From assembly GCA_002403295.1 (NCBI GenBank), contig DHHN01000024.1:1-5185 (forward strand): a stretch of 5,185 bases of DNA, read 5' to 3'. A program made the position numbers and the translations under genes. Under the pieces are notes generated by a model. That model did not search any database, had not been told where the DNA came from, and saw only the letters and a list, made by a program, of their open reading frames with translations. Shown piece after piece: positions 1-5,055 of this stretch. Within the stretch, counting starts at the first letter, position 1, and every line of letters begins with the position of its first letter. The DNA is from a bacterium UBP1_UBA4771. GTDB lineage: Bacteria > Krumholzibacteriota > Krumholzibacteriia > Krumholzibacteriales > Krumholzibacteriaceae.

Positions 1-554
1 TCCCCGTCACCGTTCTCTTCTACGGGTCGTTCTTGCCGCTTCACGGCGCGGAGACGATCGTGGAGGCGGCGCATCTTCTGCGGCGCGAGCCGGTGCGTTT
101 CGTCTTCGTCGGCGCGGGACAGACGCACGGGGCGGCGGTCCGCGGGGCGGCCGGGTTGCCGCCGGAGAGGGCGGAGTTCCGGCCGCCCGTCCCGCCGCGC
201 GAGCTTCCGGGCGTCGTCGCGTCGGCCGACGTCGTGCTCGGCGTCTTCGGCGTGACGCCGAAAACGGGAATGGTCGTTCCGAACAAGGTCTTTCAGGCGC
301 TCGCGGTCGGGAGGCCCGTGGTCACGGCCGATACGCCCGCCCTGCGCGAGATCCTGCGGGGCGGGGAGCATCTCCTCGCCGTCCCCGCGGGAGACGCCCA
401 TGCGCTCGCCGCCGCGATCGCGCGTCTCGCCGCCGACGCAACCCTGCGCGAGGCGCTCGGCCGCGCGGGGGGCGCGTACGTGCGCGCCGAGTTCAACACG
501 GCGCGGATCGGGGAGCGCTGCGCCGCCCTGTTCCGGGAGGCTGGATTGTCATGA
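1..554 (+). CDS. Glycosyltransferase family 4 protein, C-terminal part (5' end outside window)
   Basis: This is the nucleotide-sugar-binding C-terminal domain of a GT-B fold, GT4-type glycosyltransferase, which would transfer a sugar from an activated donor to a glycan acceptor on the cytoplasmic side of the inner membrane. The frame is open from the left edge (first full codon at position 3), leaving 183 residues; GT4 enzymes usually have about 350-400, so about half is missing. Visible motifs, numbered in the fragment, are VLFYGSFLPLHG (4-15, start of the C-terminal Rossmann domain), RFVFVGAG (32-39), the ASADVVLGVF segment (73-82) and VVPNKVFQALAVGRPVV (91-107). In the last, Gln98 stands where most relatives have the second Glu of the EX7E motif. 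The TTG at 33 is an internal codon, not a start, because family homology continues upstream of it. The stop TGA (552-554) overlaps the next gene's ATG. Family is confident; donor and acceptor cannot be told. Confidence 0.9.
   Translation, partial: PVTVLFYGSFLPLHGAETIVEAAHLLRREPVRFVFVGAGQTHGAAVRGAAGLPPERAEFRPPVPPRELPGVVASADVVLGVFGVTPKTGMVVPNKVFQALAVGRPVVTADTPALREILRGGEHLLAVPAGDAHALAAAIARLAADATLREALGRAGGAYVRAEFNTARIGERCAALFREAGLS
535..540 (+). promoter_or_regulatory. Ribosome binding site for the second GT4 gene
   Basis: GGGAGG lies inside the end of the preceding gene, 10 nt before the ATG at 551. Together with the ATGA stop/start overlap it supports this start and translational coupling of the two glycosyltransferases. 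Confidence 0.6.
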
Positions 555-1651
555 GGGTGCTTCTCGCGAACGGCGAGCCCGGGTTCAGGGGCGGGGAGCA
601 TCAGACGATCGCGCTCGCGCGGGGGCTCGCCGCGCGCGGATGCGAGGTCGCGATCGCGTGCCGGGCGGGCGCTCCGACGGCGGCCCGCGCGGCGCTCGAG
701 GCGATCGAGTGCCGGACCTTCGCGTTCGAGCGGTGGCCCGCCCGCACGCCCGCCGCCCTCGCGCGTTTCATCTCGCTCTGGCGTCCCGGCGTCTGCCACG
801 CGCTGACGGCCGGCGCGCATACGCACCTGTGGCTCGCCCGCGCCGCGGTTCCGTCGCCCCCGCCGCTCGTCGTTTCGAGACGCGTGGCGTTCGGAATCCC
901 GCCGACGCCGTTTTCGCTCCTGAAATACCGGCGGGGCGTGGCTCATTTCATTCCCATATCGCGGGCGGCCGCGGAGAGCCTCGCGCGCATCGGCGTCCCC
1001 GCCGGGAAGATGACGATCGTTCCGAGCGGCGTCGATACGGCGCGATTCGCGCGCCCGGAAGGCGGAGCGGCGAGGAGGGCGTGGGGTGTCGCGGCCGACG
1101 AGTTCGTCATCGGGTCCGTCGCCGCGTTCGAGGCCGAGAAGGGCCTCGCGACGCTCGTCGACGCCGCGGCGGCGATGCGCTCCCGCGGCCTCGCCGCGAG
1201 ATTCGTGCTCGTCGGCGACGGGAGTCTCGGCCCGCGCCTCGCGGAACGCGCCGCCCGCGCGGGACTCGGGGAATCCGTGATCCTCGCGCGACGGGACCGC
1301 CCGCTCGAGGAGACGCTCGGCGCATTCGATCTCTTCGCGCTCCCGTCTCTCGAGGAGGGGCTCTCGACCGCTCTGCTCGCCGCGATGGCCGCGGGACTCG
1401 CCGTCGTCGCGAGCGAAACGGGGGGAATTCCCGAGGCGGTTTCTCCCGAGTGCGCGATCCTCGTTCCGCCGGGGGACGCCGAATCGCTCGCCGCGGCGCT
1501 CGCGAGGCTCATGGAGCGTCCGGATCTGCGCGCGCGGATGGGGGAGGCGGGAAGGGCGAGGGCCGCGCGTTTCGACATCTCGGCGACGGTCGAGCGAACG
1601 CTCGAAATATACCGGGAGGTCGCGGGCGCGCGGCTCGAGACGGGCTCCTGA
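551..1651 (+). CDS. Glycosyltransferase family 4 protein, complete
   Basis: A full-length (366 aa) GT-B fold, GT4-family glycosyltransferase, probably cytoplasmic or peripheral at the inner membrane and acting in surface polysaccharide or LPS-type glycan assembly. The N-terminal acceptor domain opens with MRVLLANGEPGFRGGEHQ, containing the glycine-rich GGxE loop (14-16). The C-terminal donor domain shows IVPSGVDTARF (156-166), IGSVAAFEAEKGL (187-199), FVLVGDGSLGPRL (218-230) and the donor-binding segment PSLEEGLSTALLAAMAAG (265-282), followed by VVASETGGIPEAV. The first Glu of EX7E is present (Glu269), but the second position is Ala277; related GT4 groups often have Asp here, so activity is still likely. 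The start is fixed by the ATGA overlap with the upstream GT4 gene and the GGGAGG site. The two enzymes probably add successive sugars to the same glycan. Sugar specificity cannot be read from sequence. Confidence 0.93.
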   Translation: MRVLLANGEPGFRGGEHQTIALARGLAARGCEVAIACRAGAPTAARAALEAIECRTFAFERWPARTPAALARFISLWRPGVCHALTAGAHTHLWLARAAVPSPPPLVVSRRVAFGIPPTPFSLLKYRRGVAHFIPISRAAAESLARIGVPAGKMTIVPSGVDTARFARPEGGAARRAWGVAADEFVIGSVAAFEAEKGLATLVDAAAAMRSRGLAARFVLVGDGSLGPRLAERAARAGLGESVILARRDRPLEETLGAFDLFALPSLEEGLSTALLAAMAAGLAVVASETGGIPEAVSPECAILVPPGDAESLAAALARLMERPDLRARMGEAGRARAARFDISATVERTLEIYREVAGARLETGS

Positions 1652-1781
1652 CGGCCGAAGCGGGCGATTTCCGAGCGAGCGTGCACGGCAATTGCATCGC
1701 TTATGCAGGGGATCGACGCGGAGGGATGGGCGGGTCGGACATGCAAATGTGCAACACACATAATGGAAATGGGATGCATCT
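1652..1781 (+). other. AT-richer intergenic spacer with TGCA cluster and short palindromes
   Basis: This 130-nt spacer is the longest non-coding stretch of the window, and its right half is strikingly AT-rich for this genome. It contains six TGCA tetranucleotides (starting at 1682, 1693, 1704, 1742, 1750 and 1775). It also has the palindromes GTGCAC (1681-1686), GCAATTGC (1688-1695) and GATGCATC (1773-1780), and the inverted repeat TGCAT-N5-ATGCA (1693-1707). No stem followed by a T-run was found, so there is no intrinsic terminator I can support. It most likely holds the promoter or regulatory region of the DUF3108 gene. Confidence 0.5.
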
Positions 1782-1785
1782 ATGA
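1726..1785 (+). CDS. Possible 14-19 residue leader ORF overlapping the DUF3108 start
   Basis: A short frame starting at ATG 1726 (or at ATG 1741) ends with a TGA at 1783-1785 that overlaps the DUF3108 ATG in an ATGA arrangement. The 14-residue version reads MQMCNTHNGNGMHL and is rich in Met, Asn, His and Cys, using AT-rich codons. GGAGGG (1720-1725) directly abuts the first ATG (too close) and lies 15 nt from the second (rather far), so initiation is doubtful. If real, it could be a translational coupling leader for a gene with a weak ribosome binding site. It is equally likely to be a chance frame in AT-rich promoter DNA. Confidence 0.15.
   Translation: MGGSDMQMCNTHNGNGMHL
1736..1764 (+). 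promoter_or_regulatory. Weak candidate promoter for the DUF3108 gene
   Basis: CGGACA (1736-1741, four of six matches to TTGACA) is separated by 17 bp from CATAAT (1759-1764, five of six matches to TATAAT). Transcription would begin near 1771, leaving only about 11 nt before the ATG at 1782. The leader would be very short and the match could be fortuitous. Confidence 0.3.
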
Positions 1786-2693
1786 CTGAAAGTAAAATAT
1801 TATATCATGCGCGCCGGTCAATCGCCGCCGCGACCCTTGTATCCGTCCTCATATTAGGGCAATCGATGGTTTGGAGCGCGGCGGCGGGGCAGGAAACGCC
1901 GGGCTCCCGGGAGCCGCAGAGCGGCGCGGCCGCCTCCGATCCGCGGCTCGAGGGCTTCAAGCTCGTGCACCGTTTTCCCGAGATCGTGCCCTACGGGGAG
2001 GGGGAGCTTCTCACGTTCGCCATACAGTACGGTCTCATATATGCGGGAGACGCGACGCTCGAGGTGAGAAACATCGCGATGCTCGACAGCGTCCGGGCGT
2101 ATCACGTCATCTCGACGGCGCGGACGAACAAAGCCTTCGACCGCATATTCAAGGTTCGCGACCGTCACGACTCCTTCGTGGACTACGACAACCTCTACAG
2201 CCTGCGCTTCGAGAAGCACCTTCGCGAGGGGAAATTCAAGAGGGACACGAAGGTCATCTTCGATCAGAAGGCGCATGTCGCGATCTACGCGGACAAGCGG
2301 GTTCCCATTCCGCCGAACACGCAGGATATCCTGAGCGCTCTCTACTACGCGAGAACGCTTCGGCTCGATGTCGGCGAGGCGATCGCGATGGCCAATCACA
2401 CCGACGGCAAGAACTATCCGATCTTCATAAAGGTGCTTCGCCGCGAGCGGGTCAAGGTGCCGGCGGGAGAGTTCGATTGTCTCGTCGTCGAGCCGGTGCT
2501 CCAGACGACGAGCATTTTCGAGAACAAGGGCAAATTGACAATATGGGTAACGGATGATACGGTCAAAATGCCGGTGCTGCTCCGCTCGAAGGTCGTCGTC
2601 GGCGCCTTCGAGGCGGTGCTCAAGGAGTATCGCCTGAGCGGCGACGAGCATCGCGTGATCGAGCGAAGGGACGTCCCCGCGAGTGCCCAGTGA
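1782..2693 (+). CDS. DUF3108 domain-containing exported protein
   Basis: A 303-residue protein with an N-terminal signal peptide and a DUF3108 domain, whose biochemical role is unknown. Members are usually secreted or periplasmic in Gram-negative-type bacteria. Signal peptide: basic R11-R12, hydrophobic core about 14-30, and a likely signal peptidase I site after A33-A-A35; there is no lipobox cysteine. The mature domain (about 65-285) shows the family pattern: a GEGELLTFAIQYGLIYAGDA strand pair (72-91), DSFVDYDNLYSLRFEKHLRE (130-149), TQDILSALYYARTL (180-193), VKVPAGEFDCLVVEP (224-238) and GKLTIWVTDD (250-259) followed by VPVL-like LLRSKV strands. The ATG at 1782 is chosen because the next in-frame ATG (1866) would remove most of the signal peptide. 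The ribosome site is weak (GGGAT, 1771-1775). The first codons (AGT AAA ATA TTA TAT CAT) are unusually AT-rich compared with the rest. The gene overlaps the next by 11 nt, suggesting linked function. Confidence 0.88.
   Translation: MTESKILYHARRSIAAATLVSVLILGQSMVWSAAAGQETPGSREPQSGAAASDPRLEGFKLVHRFPEIVPYGEGELLTFAIQYGLIYAGDATLEVRNIAMLDSVRAYHVISTARTNKAFDRIFKVRDRHDSFVDYDNLYSLRFEKHLREGKFKRDTKVIFDQKAHVAIYADKRVPIPPNTQDILSALYYARTLRLDVGEAIAMANHTDGKNYPIFIKVLRRERVKVPAGEFDCLVVEPVLQTTSIFENKGKLTIWVTDDTVKMPVLLRSKVVVGAFEAVLKEYRLSGDEHRVIERRDVPASAQ
2666..2671 (+). promoter_or_regulatory. Ribosome binding site for the GTG-started DHS-like gene
   Basis: AAGGGA lies within the end of the DUF3108 gene, 11 nt before the GTG at 2683. 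A competing site, GAGGGAG (2744-2750), precedes an in-frame GTG at 2755. The upstream start is preferred because the residues between the two (DLSRVRTNSIRERGS) look like a genuine protein N-terminus rather than GC-rich noise. Confidence 0.4.
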
Positions 2694-3627
2694 TTTCGAA
2701 GAGATCGATCTCTCCCGCGTCCGGACGAACTCCATCCGCGAGCGAGGGAGCGTCGTGACGATCCGCGATTTCGGCGACCCCGCCGCCGGGGGTGCGTCGG
2801 CGCGCGGGCGGGGCGGGCCCCCGGCGGCGGACGCCGCGCGCGGGATCGAGGAGCTGGCGCGCGCGATCCGTGAAAGCGCCGCGGCGAAGGATCGGGAGAT
2901 CGTCTGGATGATGGGGGCGCACGTCGTCAAGTGCGGCCTCTCGCGATACGTGATCGATCTCATGCGCAGCGGGTACGTCACCGCGGTCGCCATGAACGGT
3001 GCGGCCGCGATACACGATTTCGAGATCGCCTCGTTCGGGGAGACCTCCGAGGACGTCGCGAGGAATCTCGAGCGCGGCGTTTTCGGATTCGCGCGGGAGA
3101 CGGCCGACGGGTGCTTCGAGGCCGTCCATCGAGGGAGGAGCGAGGGGCGGGGGCTCGGCGAGGCGCTCGGGCGCGCCCTGGAGGACTCGCGCGCGCCGCA
3201 CGCGGCGTACAGCGTGCTCGCCGCGGCGAGCCGCCTCGGCGTCCCCGCGACGGTGCACGTCGCGATCGGCACCGATATCCTGCACCAGCATCCCGCGTTC
3301 GACGGCGCCGCCTGGGGCGAGCTCTCGGCGCGCGATTTCCGGATTCTCGCCTCGCGGATCGAGCGGCTCGGGCGCGCGGGAGGGGTCGCCGTCAACGCCG
3401 GCTCCGCCGTCATCTGTCCCGAGGTCTTCCTCAAGGCCTTCAGCGTCGCGCGCAACCTCGGCGCGCCGTTCGACCGGCTCGTCACGGCGAACCTCGACAT
3501 GATCCAGCATTACCGGCCTCGCACGAACGTGCTCGCGCGCCCCTCCGGCTTCGGGGGCGCCTCGATCGCGATCACGGGACGGCACGAGGTCGTGATTCCG
3601 CTTCTCCATTCGTTCATCGTCTCCTGA
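2683..3627 (+). CDS. Uncharacterised protein, deoxyhypusine synthase-like pattern without the catalytic lysine
   Basis: A 314-residue, probably cytosolic protein (no signal peptide or membrane segment) of a type I remember as a conserved bacterial 'hypothetical protein'; I cannot assign a reaction. Conserved-looking blocks are GAHVVKCGL (78-86), IDLMRSGYVTAVAMNG (91-106) with H111-D112, VAIGTDILHQHP (193-204), GGVAVNAGSAVICPEVFLKA (233-252), ARNLG (256-260), TANLDMIQHYRPRTN (268-282) and TGRHEVVIPLL (298-308). Block order and spacing recall deoxyhypusine synthase (Rossmann-like NAD fold: a glycine loop before a helix, a G...ED-type turn, a TDG-type turn, GGG then a C-terminal VFPLL strand). 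The GGGVxKHH segment carrying the DHS catalytic Lys reads GGVAVNAGS here, so hypusine chemistry is unlikely, and bacteria lack eIF5A. Residues 32-50 form a Gly/Ala/Pro/Arg-rich linker. The GTG start overlaps the DUF3108 gene by 11 nt, implying coupled translation. The DHS relationship is inference. Confidence 0.8.
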   Translation: MPSDFEEIDLSRVRTNSIRERGSVVTIRDFGDPAAGGASARGRGGPPAADAARGIEELARAIRESAAAKDREIVWMMGAHVVKCGLSRYVIDLMRSGYVTAVAMNGAAAIHDFEIASFGETSEDVARNLERGVFGFARETADGCFEAVHRGRSEGRGLGEALGRALEDSRAPHAAYSVLAAASRLGVPATVHVAIGTDILHQHPAFDGAAWGELSARDFRILASRIERLGRAGGVAVNAGSAVICPEVFLKAFSVARNLGAPFDRLVTANLDMIQHYRPRTNVLARPSGFGGASIAITGRHEVVIPLLHSFIVS

Positions 3628-3646
3628 GCGCGCGGGGCGGGCGCGC
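3628..3646 (+). terminator. GC hairpin directly after the DHS-like stop codon, no T-run
   Basis: GCGCGC (3628-3633) and GCGCGC (3641-3646) form a perfect 6-bp stem around a 7-nt loop (GGGGCGG), starting at the base after the TGA. No T-rich tract follows, so it is not a standard intrinsic terminator. It may be a transcript-processing or stability hairpin, or chance in GC-rich DNA. Confidence 0.25.
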
Positions 3647-3673
3647 CGGGTCGCATGTGAAGCCGCCCGAGCC

Positions 3674-4984
3674 GTGGAACTGTCCGCCGAAAAAGGGAGC
3701 GCCGCCTGCCGACGGAGAGCGGCGCTCGCGCTCGCCGCCGTCGTGCTGACGGCGGCGGCCGCCCGGATGCTCTTTTGCTTCGAGATCGTCGGATTTCACG
3801 CGCCGCTGCGGGGCGACGAGGTGGACTACCACGCGCTCGCTTCGTCTCTCGCCGCGGGGGGCGGCTTTGCCGGGGGCGGGGGCGAGCCGACCGCCGGGAG
3901 GCCGCCGCTGTGGCCCCTCGCGCTCGCGGGGGCGTACCGGCTCGCCGGCCCGCGGCCGGAGACCGGACGGCTCCTCGCGATCCTTCTCGGAACGCTCGTC
4001 GTGCCGCTCGTGTACGTGGCGGCGAAGCGCGTCTTTCCCGGGCGCCGCGGCGTTCCGTTCCTCGCCGCCCTGCTCGCCGCCGCGAATCCGTCGCTCATCT
4101 TCTTGAGCTCGTACCTTCTCGCGGAGAATCTCTGCATCGTCCTGATGCTCGCCGCCGTCGCGGTTCTCTCGGGCGGCGCGCGGGACGGGCGATCGCCCGG
4201 TCCCGTTCTCCTCGCGGGAGCCCTCTTCGGGCTCGGGAGCCTGGCGCGGCCGACGCTTTTCCCCGTGGCTCTCATCGCGGCGGCGGGGGCGCTTTTCGCC
4301 GGGACGGGGGGAACTTCGTCCCGCCTCTCGCGCGCGGCCCTATTTTGCGCGGGCCTCGCCGCGGCGTGCTCGCCGTGGGCGATCCGCAACGAGGTCCGCC
4401 TCGGCGCGCCCGTGCTCTTCACGACGCACGGCGGCATCACCTTCTACCAGGGGAACAACCCGCTCGTCCGGGACGAGCCGGCATATCGCGGGGGGGTGGC
4501 GCCCATCGCCGCCCTGCCGGGTTGGGGGGGGATCCTCGAGAAAGAGGGCGAGATCGCGCGGGATCGCGAGGCATGGCGTCTCGGCAGGGCGTTTCTCGCC
4601 GAAAACCGATCGGCCGTCCCGCGCATGGCGCTCTGGAAGTTCGTCCGCTTCTGGCGCCTCGGCGCGGAGTCGGGGCTCTCGGGCGTGAAAAGCGGATGGT
4701 GGTGGGACAGGGGGCGCGTCCTCGGCAGGGCCGCGAGCTCGATCGACGTCGTCTTCGTCTATTCGATCGTCGCGATACCGCTCTTTCTCGCCGGTCTCCT
4801 CGTCTCGGCGCGGGAGGCGCGGCGACTCCTCGTGCTCCACGCGATCGTCGTCGTGCATACGGCGACGGCGCTCGTATTCTACGGCTCGCTGAGATCCCGC
4901 GCGCCGGTCGAGCCGGTCATCGCGATATTCGCCGCGTTCGGCCTCGCGCGCCTCTTCGACATCGCCCGCCGCCGCGCTTCCTGA
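3674..4984 (+). CDS. GT39 / ArnT-like integral membrane glycosyltransferase (GT-C fold)
   Basis: A 436-residue polytopic inner-membrane protein of the PMT_2/ArnT-like group, which transfers a sugar from a polyprenyl-phosphate donor to a lipid, glycan or protein acceptor on the periplasmic face. The first membrane segment (about 17-37) is followed by the signature loop RGDEVDYHALA (46-56), whose Asp48-Glu49 is the expected catalytic acid pair, and by GRPPLWPLALAGAYRL (75-90). Further membrane segments lie near 98-116, 127-146, 150-166, 177-207, 218-234, 358-377, 386-403 and 411-428. SYLLAENL (146-153), LARPTLFPV (190-198), SPWAIRNEVRLG (233-244) and YQGNNP (258-263) are typical of the family. 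Length is short of ArnT (about 550 aa) but normal for the wider group. GTG at 3674 is the first start codon in this frame after a stop at 3500-3502; its ribosome site is poor. Two poly-G tracts (4490-4496, 4524-4531) lie in the large loop. Substrate is unknown; lipid A or glycan decoration fits the context. Confidence 0.87.
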   Translation: MELSAEKGSAACRRRAALALAAVVLTAAAARMLFCFEIVGFHAPLRGDEVDYHALASSLAAGGGFAGGGGEPTAGRPPLWPLALAGAYRLAGPRPETGRLLAILLGTLVVPLVYVAAKRVFPGRRGVPFLAALLAAANPSLIFLSSYLLAENLCIVLMLAAVAVLSGGARDGRSPGPVLLAGALFGLGSLARPTLFPVALIAAAGALFAGTGGTSSRLSRAALFCAGLAAACSPWAIRNEVRLGAPVLFTTHGGITFYQGNNPLVRDEPAYRGGVAPIAALPGWGGILEKEGEIARDREAWRLGRAFLAENRSAVPRMALWKFVRFWRLGAESGLSGVKSGWWWDRGRVLGRAASSIDVVFVYSIVAIPLFLAGLLVSAREARRLLVLHAIVVVHTATALVFYGSLRSRAPVEPVIAIFAAFGLARLFDIARRRAS

Positions 4985-4992
4985 AAAATTCG

Positions 4993-5021
4993 TTGACCTC
5001 CCGGCATGATTTGGCTATTCT
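4993..5021 (+). promoter_or_regulatory. Sigma70-type promoter of the arsR-family gene
   Basis: TTGACC (4993-4998, five of six matches) and TATTCT (5016-5021, four of six) are spaced by exactly 17 bp in a locally AT-rich patch. The -35 box begins only 8 nt after the GT39 stop codon. Predicted transcription start is near 5028, giving a leader of about 28 nt. Confidence 0.7.
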
Positions 5022-5028
5022 ACCAAAT
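5009..5028 (+). promoter_or_regulatory. Perfect inverted repeat over the -10 box, candidate ArsR operator
   Basis: ATTTGG (5009-5014) and CCAAAT (5023-5028) are exact reverse complements separated by 8 nt, and the -10 hexamer (5016-5021) lies wholly within that spacer. ArsR/SmtB dimers typically bind imperfect palindromes overlapping the promoter of their own gene, so this is the expected place for autorepression. ATGAT also occurs flanking both sides (5006-5010, 5029-5033). Binding is inferred from position. Confidence 0.55.
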
Positions 5029-5042
5029 ATGATAACATCGCG

Positions 5043-5050
5043 AAGGGGGA
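5043..5050 (+). promoter_or_regulatory. Strong ribosome binding site of the arsR-family gene
   Basis: AAGGGGGA lies 5 nt before the ATG at 5056. It is the clearest Shine-Dalgarno site in the window and fixes the start of the truncated gene. Confidence 0.75.
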
Positions 5051-5055
5051 ACCGT

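Noticed and set aside
33..35. TTG as the start of the first glycosyltransferase
   Set aside because: The family sequence VLFYGSF continues in frame upstream to the window edge, so the gene is truncated by the window rather than short.
1652..1735. Intrinsic terminator after the second GT4 gene
   Set aside because: No stable stem followed by a T-run could be found in the spacer.
1741..1748. ATGCAAAT octamer
   Set aside because: It matches a eukaryotic transcription-factor site, which has no meaning in this bacterial context.
293..1759. Very long open frame on the minus strand opposite the second GT4 gene
   Set aside because: The translation is dominated by Arg, Ala, Pro and Gly without recognisable domains, as expected for the antisense of a GC-rich gene. 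The + strand frame has clear GT4 motifs.
400..1785. Long + strand frame overlapping the second GT4 gene
   Set aside because: Arg-rich shadow translation with no motif. Only its extreme end, in the spacer, was kept as a possible leader ORF.
1854..3500. Long open frame (about 548 codons) on the minus strand across DUF3108 and the DHS-like gene
   Set aside because: It is low in complexity, spans two well-supported + strand genes and shows no domain pattern; high GC removes stop codons in the shadow frames.
3856..3873. G-rich stretch that could suggest a G-quadruplex
   Set aside because: It encodes a Gly-rich periplasmic loop in the GT39 protein and has only three long G runs separated unevenly; codon choice explains it.
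4186..4199. Perfect 14-bp palindrome CGGGCGATCGCCCG, with GCGATCGC also at 414, 650 and 2379
   Set aside because: All copies lie in coding sequence, and preferred Ala-Ile-Ala-type codons (GCG ATC GC) produce the octamer easily. Nothing ties them to a function, though a genome-wide count could revisit this.
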